Source of the DNA: JANMCE01 sp031410595
GTDB taxonomy: Bacteria > Actinomycetota > Acidimicrobiia > Acidimicrobiales > Ilumatobacteraceae
Length of the DNA: 64,000 nt
Assembly: GCA_031410595.1 (NCBI GenBank)
Contig: JANNZM010000050.1
Location: forward strand, 78,291-142,290
Direction of reading: 5' to 3'
In this document: one piece after another, positions 60,620 through 64,000 of the stretch
How positions within the stretch are numbered: position 1 is the first letter of the stretch
Layout of the letters: the number at the start of each line of letters is the position of its first letter
The notes under the pieces: model-generated
Seen by the model: only the letters and a program-made list of their open reading frames with translations
Databases searched by the model: none
What the model was told of the DNA's origin: nothing
Made by a program: the position numbers and the translations under genes

Positions 60620-61738
60620 ATGCGTCCTGCTCCTGCTCCCCGTCCGGCCCTGGCCGCCCTTCCGCTCTACAAGCCAGGGAAATCCGCAGAGGTGGCAATG
60701 GCCGAACACAGCCTGGTCTCGGCCATCAAACTGGCCTCCAACGAAAACCCGTTCAGCCCGTTGCCATCGGTGCGTCACGCCATTGCCGACGCCACCGTGT
60801 CGCTCAACCGCTATCCCGACCATCGAGCCACCGCGTTGCGAGAGGCACTGGGTGATCGGTTCGGCTTGTCGGTCGATCACGTTGCCGTCGGATGCGGCTC
60901 GGTCGGCCTGTTGCAGCAACTGCTGTTGAGCTTCGTTGATCCTGGCCAGGAGGTGTTGTACGCCTGGCGCAGTTTTGAGGCCTACCCGATCTATGTGTCG
61001 ACGGTCGGTGGCGTTTCGATCCAGGTTCCGTTGCGAGATTCTCACTTCGACATGGCCGCCATCACCGCTGCCGTCACCGAGCGCACTCGCGTTGTCTTCA
61101 TCACTTCACCCAACAATCCAACGGGAACGGTGGTACGACACGACGAAATGGTCACGTTGCTCGACGCGGTTCCCGATGGATGTCTGGTCGTGCTCGACGA
61201 GGCCTACTGCGAGTACATCACCAACCCCGACGTGCCGAAGGCGCTCAACCTCTTGGCGCAATATCCGAACCTTGTCGTGCTGCGTACGTTCAGCAAGGCC
61301 TACGGGCTCGCCACGTTGCGCGTGGGCTACCTGCTGGCCGATCCGGACGTCGTCGGGTCAGTCGACCGCACCCTCATCCCTTTCGCAGTGAACGGCCTCG
61401 GTCAGGCCGCTGCGCTCGCCAGCCTCGCCGCCAATGACGAGCTGTCCGACCGGGTGGCTCAGACCCTGGCCGAGCGTGATCGCGTGGCCAAAGAGCTCCG
61501 GTCCTTGGGTTTCGTTTTTCCCGATCCGCAGGCGAACTTCGTGTGGTTGCCCGCCGGTGAGGCCGCGGCCGCCCTCACGCTTGGGCTTGAGTCGCGCGGG
61601 GTTGTTACGCGTCCGTTTCCGGGCGAAGGTGTCCGCGTCACCATTGGATCAACAGAGGAAAACGATCTGTTCCTCCAGGCATTTGCGGCGGTCGACTCGG
61701 CAATCGATCTTCGTAGCGGCTGGCAGATGCACACCTAA
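60620..61738 (+). CDS. hisC: histidinol-phosphate aminotransferase family protein
   Basis: 372 residues: KLASNENPFSPLPS, CGSVGLLQQLL, SPNNPTGTV, DEAYCEYI, PLP lysine RTFSKAYGLATLRVGY. It interconverts imidazole-acetol phosphate and histidinol phosphate. No other his gene lies nearby, so aromatic aminotransferase is a possible alternative. The first nucleotide of a leaderless transcript may be the ATG. Confidence 0.83.
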   Translation: MRPAPAPRPALAALPLYKPGKSAEVAMAEHSLVSAIKLASNENPFSPLPSVRHAIADATVSLNRYPDHRATALREALGDRFGLSVDHVAVGCGSVGLLQQLLLSFVDPGQEVLYAWRSFEAYPIYVSTVGGVSIQVPLRDSHFDMAAITAAVTERTRVVFITSPNNPTGTVVRHDEMVTLLDAVPDGCLVVLDEAYCEYITNPDVPKALNLLAQYPNLVVLRTFSKAYGLATLRVGYLLADPDVVGSVDRTLIPFAVNGLGQAAALASLAANDELSDRVAQTLAERDRVAKELRSLGFVFPDPQANFVWLPAGEAAAALTLGLESRGVVTRPFPGEGVRVTIGSTEENDLFLQAFAAVDSAIDLRSGWQMHT

Positions 61739-61755
61739 TGCGGTGCGTCGTCCTC

Positions 61756-61761
61756 TAACGT
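61756..61761 (+). promoter_or_regulatory. candidate -10 box of the ABC transporter genes (leaderless)
   Basis: TAACGT ends 7 nt before GTG 61769. Confidence 0.35.
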
Positions 61762-61768
61762 CTGCGCC

Positions 61769-62806
61769 GTGATTGAGGTTCAAGGACTTACCAAGACCTT
61801 CGGCAGCAAAACGGTGGTGGACAATCTCAGCTTTCAAGTCGGCGACGGGAGTGTGACCGGCTTCCTCGGCCCGAATGGCGCGGGCAAGTCCACAACGATG
61901 CGTTGCATGCTTGCGCTCGACCGCTCGCGCTCAGGTCGCACGTTGTTCAACGGCAAGGAATTCCACGAACTGAAGCATCCGCTCCGCGAGGTAGGAGCGC
62001 TACTCGACGCCAAGTACGTGCACCCAAGTCGTTCCGCCCGCAACCATCTGCGCTATCTGGTGGCATCAAACGGACTGGCCAAGGGTCGGGTCGATGAGGT
62101 GCTGGAGATGGTGGGCATGACGTCGGTGGCCGATCAGCGGGTGGGCAAGTATTCCCTCGGCATGCATCAGCGCCTCGGTATCGCCGTAGCGCTTCTCGGC
62201 GATCCGCACACCATGCTGTTCGACGAGCCGGTCAACGGGCTCGATCCCGAAGGTATCTTGTGGGTGCGTAATTTCCTGCGCTTTCTTGCGTCGCAGGGCC
62301 GGACGGTTTTGGTCTCAAGCCATCTGTTGTCGGAGATGGCGCAGACGGCCGACCGGCTTGTGGTGATCGGTCAGGGTCGACTGATCTCGTCGGGCTCGGT
62401 GAACGACTTTGTCGCGCAGAACGTCACCGCCTGGGTGTCGGTCCGCTCGCCCCAGGCAGAGGCGCTGGCGGGTGCGCTGCGGTCGGCTGGCATCGGTGTG
62501 ACCGAGGTGCCCGACGGCAGTCTGTCGGTCACGGGCTGGTCCACCGACCAAGTCGGCGAGCTGGCGGCCCGGAACGCGATCACGCTCCACGAACTGACGT
62601 CGAAGCAGGCATCGCTCGAGGAGGCGTTCATGGAGGCCACCCGCACGTCGGTCGAGTACCGGGCTGCGGAATTCACCGGCTCCCCCGTGACGCATCCTGT
62701 GTTACACACCGCGTCGTATGCGACATTCGCGCCTCCCCCTCCGCCATCTTCGGCCACGATGCCGCACCCTCCGCCGCCCTCGTCCACACCGGGAGCCTCA
62801 TCATGA
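61769..62806 (+). CDS. ABC transporter ATP-binding protein
   Basis: 345 residues: Walker A GPNGAGKSTTMR, signature KYSLGMHQRLGIAVALL, Walker B TMLFDEPVNGLDPEG. The C-terminal Pro-rich tail (PPPPPSSATMPHPPPPSS) is odd. It resembles DrrA/NatA-type ABC-2 systems. Coupled to the permease gene by ATGA. Confidence 0.87.
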   Translation: MIEVQGLTKTFGSKTVVDNLSFQVGDGSVTGFLGPNGAGKSTTMRCMLALDRSRSGRTLFNGKEFHELKHPLREVGALLDAKYVHPSRSARNHLRYLVASNGLAKGRVDEVLEMVGMTSVADQRVGKYSLGMHQRLGIAVALLGDPHTMLFDEPVNGLDPEGILWVRNFLRFLASQGRTVLVSSHLLSEMAQTADRLVVIGQGRLISSGSVNDFVAQNVTAWVSVRSPQAEALAGALRSAGIGVTEVPDGSLSVTGWSTDQVGELAARNAITLHELTSKQASLEEAFMEATRTSVEYRAAEFTGSPVTHPVLHTASYATFAPPPPPSSATMPHPPPPSSTPGASS

Positions 62807-63561
62807 TGAACGCCGTACGCGCCGAATGGATCAAGCTCCGCACCATCCGTTCTACCTGGGTGCTGCTCATCGTGTCGATCGCACTCACCGTCGGCTTCGC
62901 TGTCCTGCTCGGCCTTGTCGTCGATCGGGAGGGCGGGGGACGACGCGGTGACGGGGGGCCTAGCCCGACCGTGCAAACGACACTGGTGGGTTTTGCGATT
63001 GCGACCCTGCTCGTCGGGGTGGTTTCGGTGCTGCTCGCCACCGGCGATTTTCGCTTCACCATTCGCCAGACCCTGGCGGCCGAACCACGTCGTCTGCGGG
63101 TTATGGCGGCCAAAGCGACGGTCGTGACGCTCGCCACCACCGTCATTGGTGCGGTGATGATCGCACTTGCGGTCGGCATTGGCAGCCTCATCTTCAAGAG
63201 CCGCAGCATTTCGGTGAGCTTCAAAGACGACGGATGGTCGACCATCATCGGGTCGTTGCTCTACCTGATTCTTTTCAGCCTGGCTGGTCTGGCCATCGGG
63301 CTCCTCATTCGGCATTCGGCTGGAGCCATCGTGCTGCTCCTGGTGTGGCCGTTGCTGGTCGAACCTATTCTCGGAGCGCTGTCGCGCAACTACTTCAGTT
63401 GGATGCTGAGGTGGCTACCGTTCACGGCCGGGGGTCGCTTGACCAGCTTCAATGACGACACGTTGTTGCTTGGCCGCTGGACCGGTGGGCTTTACTTTGC
63501 GGCTTGGGTTGCGGCGTTGCTCGCGCTCGGTGCCTACCTGCTTAAGCGCCGAGACGCCTGA
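62803..63561 (+). CDS. ABC-2-type transporter permease
   Basis: 252 residues with about six transmembrane helices (RTIRSTWVLLIVSIALTVGFAVLLGLVV near the start). Partner of the ATP-binding protein. The ABC-2 pair could export a drug, lipid or antibiotic. Overlap of four bases with the ATPase gene. Confidence 0.83.
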   Translation: MMNAVRAEWIKLRTIRSTWVLLIVSIALTVGFAVLLGLVVDREGGGRRGDGGPSPTVQTTLVGFAIATLLVGVVSVLLATGDFRFTIRQTLAAEPRRLRVMAAKATVVTLATTVIGAVMIALAVGIGSLIFKSRSISVSFKDDGWSTIIGSLLYLILFSLAGLAIGLLIRHSAGAIVLLLVWPLLVEPILGALSRNYFSWMLRWLPFTAGGRLTSFNDDTLLLGRWTGGLYFAAWVAALLALGAYLLKRRDA

Positions 63562-63819
63562 CGGTTGTGCGTGGGCCGAGCGAGTCGGCTCCCGTACCAT
63601 CCAGCTGTTTCGCCAGCCGACTGGCTCGACGGTTTGCGGGCGCTGGCCGGAGCCTCTGGTCGGTCTGCCTTCTGGCAGCAGCCGGTTGCGGTCCGGCGCT
63701 GTGTGAGCGGGGTGCAGATCGCTCAGAGGGCCTATAATGCCTTCCTGGGGACAGTTTTCTTGACAAAACTCTCAAAGGTTTCGATAGCATTCCTATGCGA
63801 ACAGGTGTATGCTGTTGTC
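63562..63819 (+). other. intergenic region before the DUF222 gene
   Basis: No ORF of note. A TATAAT at 63733-63738 has no good -35 and no nearby start. The region from 63756 on is the DUF222 promoter module shared with the pseudogene at 51 kb. Confidence 0.5.
63756..63819 (+). promoter_or_regulatory. promoter module of the DUF222 gene
   Basis: TTGACA, then the partial palindrome GCATTCCTATGC, a GAAC half-site that may be a relaxed SOS box, and TATGCT (63808-63813) ending 6 nt before ATG 63820. A near copy is at 51026-51080 (minus strand). Confidence 0.5.
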
Positions 63820-64000
63820 ATGTGGGCGGACCTGTTGGAACACGAAAACCGGGTACTCACCAACAACCCGACCGGTCACGGTCTACGCACCCGCCTGCAG
63901 TTGATGGACCGGTTGCGCGCCTCCATCATCACTGACCTTGCGACGTTCGAAGCGTCCGCGATGTGGGCCATTGAAGGGTACGCGTCGGTGAACGCGTGGG
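63820..64000 (+). CDS. DUF222 (13E12-type) HNH endonuclease-family protein, 5' part only
   Basis: The frame from ATG 63820 stays open to the window edge. It reads MWADLLEHENRVLTNNPTGH, then LRTRLQLMDRLRASIITDL and TFEASAMWAIEGYASVNAW, the N-terminus of DUF222. Such proteins usually end in an HNH nuclease domain, beyond this window. It is probably the intact relative of the 51-kb pseudogene. Confidence 0.78.
   Translation, partial: MWADLLEHENRVLTNNPTGHGLRTRLQLMDRLRASIITDLATFEASAMWAIEGYASVNAW

Noticed and set aside
63733..63738. TATAAT as promoter of the DUF222 gene
   Set aside because: No -35 at proper distance and 82 nt from the start; the TATGCT box at 63808 with leaderless spacing, conserved at the pseudogene, is better.
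1..64000. tRNA, rRNA or CRISPR arrays
   Set aside because: Intergenic gaps were read for T-loop motifs, rRNA-like stretches and regularly spaced repeats; none was seen.

Overview
The window is high-GC DNA from an actinobacterium, most likely of the class Acidimicrobiia (Ilumatobacter-like or related aquatic lineages). The main clues are a DUF5317 gene coupled to a membrane GGDEF-EAL gene, a pst-phoU-SenX3/RegX3-type locus behind actinobacterial PHO-box repeats, a perfect actinobacterial SOS box, DUF222-HNH (13E12-type) genes, and many genes that appear leaderless (a TANNNT box 6-7 nt before the start codon). No rRNA, tRNA, CRISPR array, intact insertion sequence or prophage was seen. The lineage is an inference from gene content.

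Layout: 0-6 kb carries c-di-GMP turnover, a 30-aa mini-protein and a heterodimeric ABC exporter. 6-13 kb carries a hydrolase, a membrane protein, a Uma2 nuclease-like gene, a CYTH / CYTH-CHAD / ParA cluster, DUF2461 and a tyrosine phosphatase. 13.8-20.5 kb is a complete phosphate-acquisition operon (pstS-C-A-B, phoU, sensor kinase, response regulator). 20.6-25.5 kb holds a BTAD regulator with a decayed NTPase region, two divergent genes of unknown function and a YdcF-type protein. 25.5-37 kb holds a 3-hydroxyisobutyrate-dehydrogenase-like gene, a membrane/papain-like fusion, a geranylgeranyl-reductase-type flavoprotein, and a long minus-strand run encoding a branched-chain 2-oxoacid dehydrogenase (E1 alpha, E1 beta, E2) plus HDAC-like, LLM flavin, RidA and UGSC-like proteins. 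37-41 kb has metY, a hydrolase, a 467-bp gene-free scar and an MFS exporter. 41-46 kb is an oxygenase cluster (carotenoid oxygenase, Rieske oxygenase, NTF2-like protein, Rieske ferredoxin), followed by a lipoprotein and DUF427. 46.4-51.8 kb is an accessory patch: higBA, an SOS-controlled helicase, trpB2, a DUF222-HNH pseudogene and an AbrB/RelE-type toxin-antitoxin pair. 51.8-55.4 kb is a sugar-acid-type catabolic operon. 55.4-63.6 kb holds VOC, a Thr-rich secreted protein, a CarF/TMEM189 desaturase, an FMN reductase, DUF427, a hydroxyacid dehydrogenase, two aminotransferases and an ABC exporter. The window ends inside a second DUF222 gene.

The best candidates for unusual biology are the helicase whose start codon lies inside a perfect LexA site, the membrane/cysteine-hydrolase fusion, the UGSC-family protein that has lost its UGSC motif, the CYTH-CHAD protein with a decayed CYTH half, the bacterial TMEM189-type desaturase, and the repeat-flanked scar at 39.2-39.6 kb. 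All function calls are by recognition of motifs and families; no database search was run.
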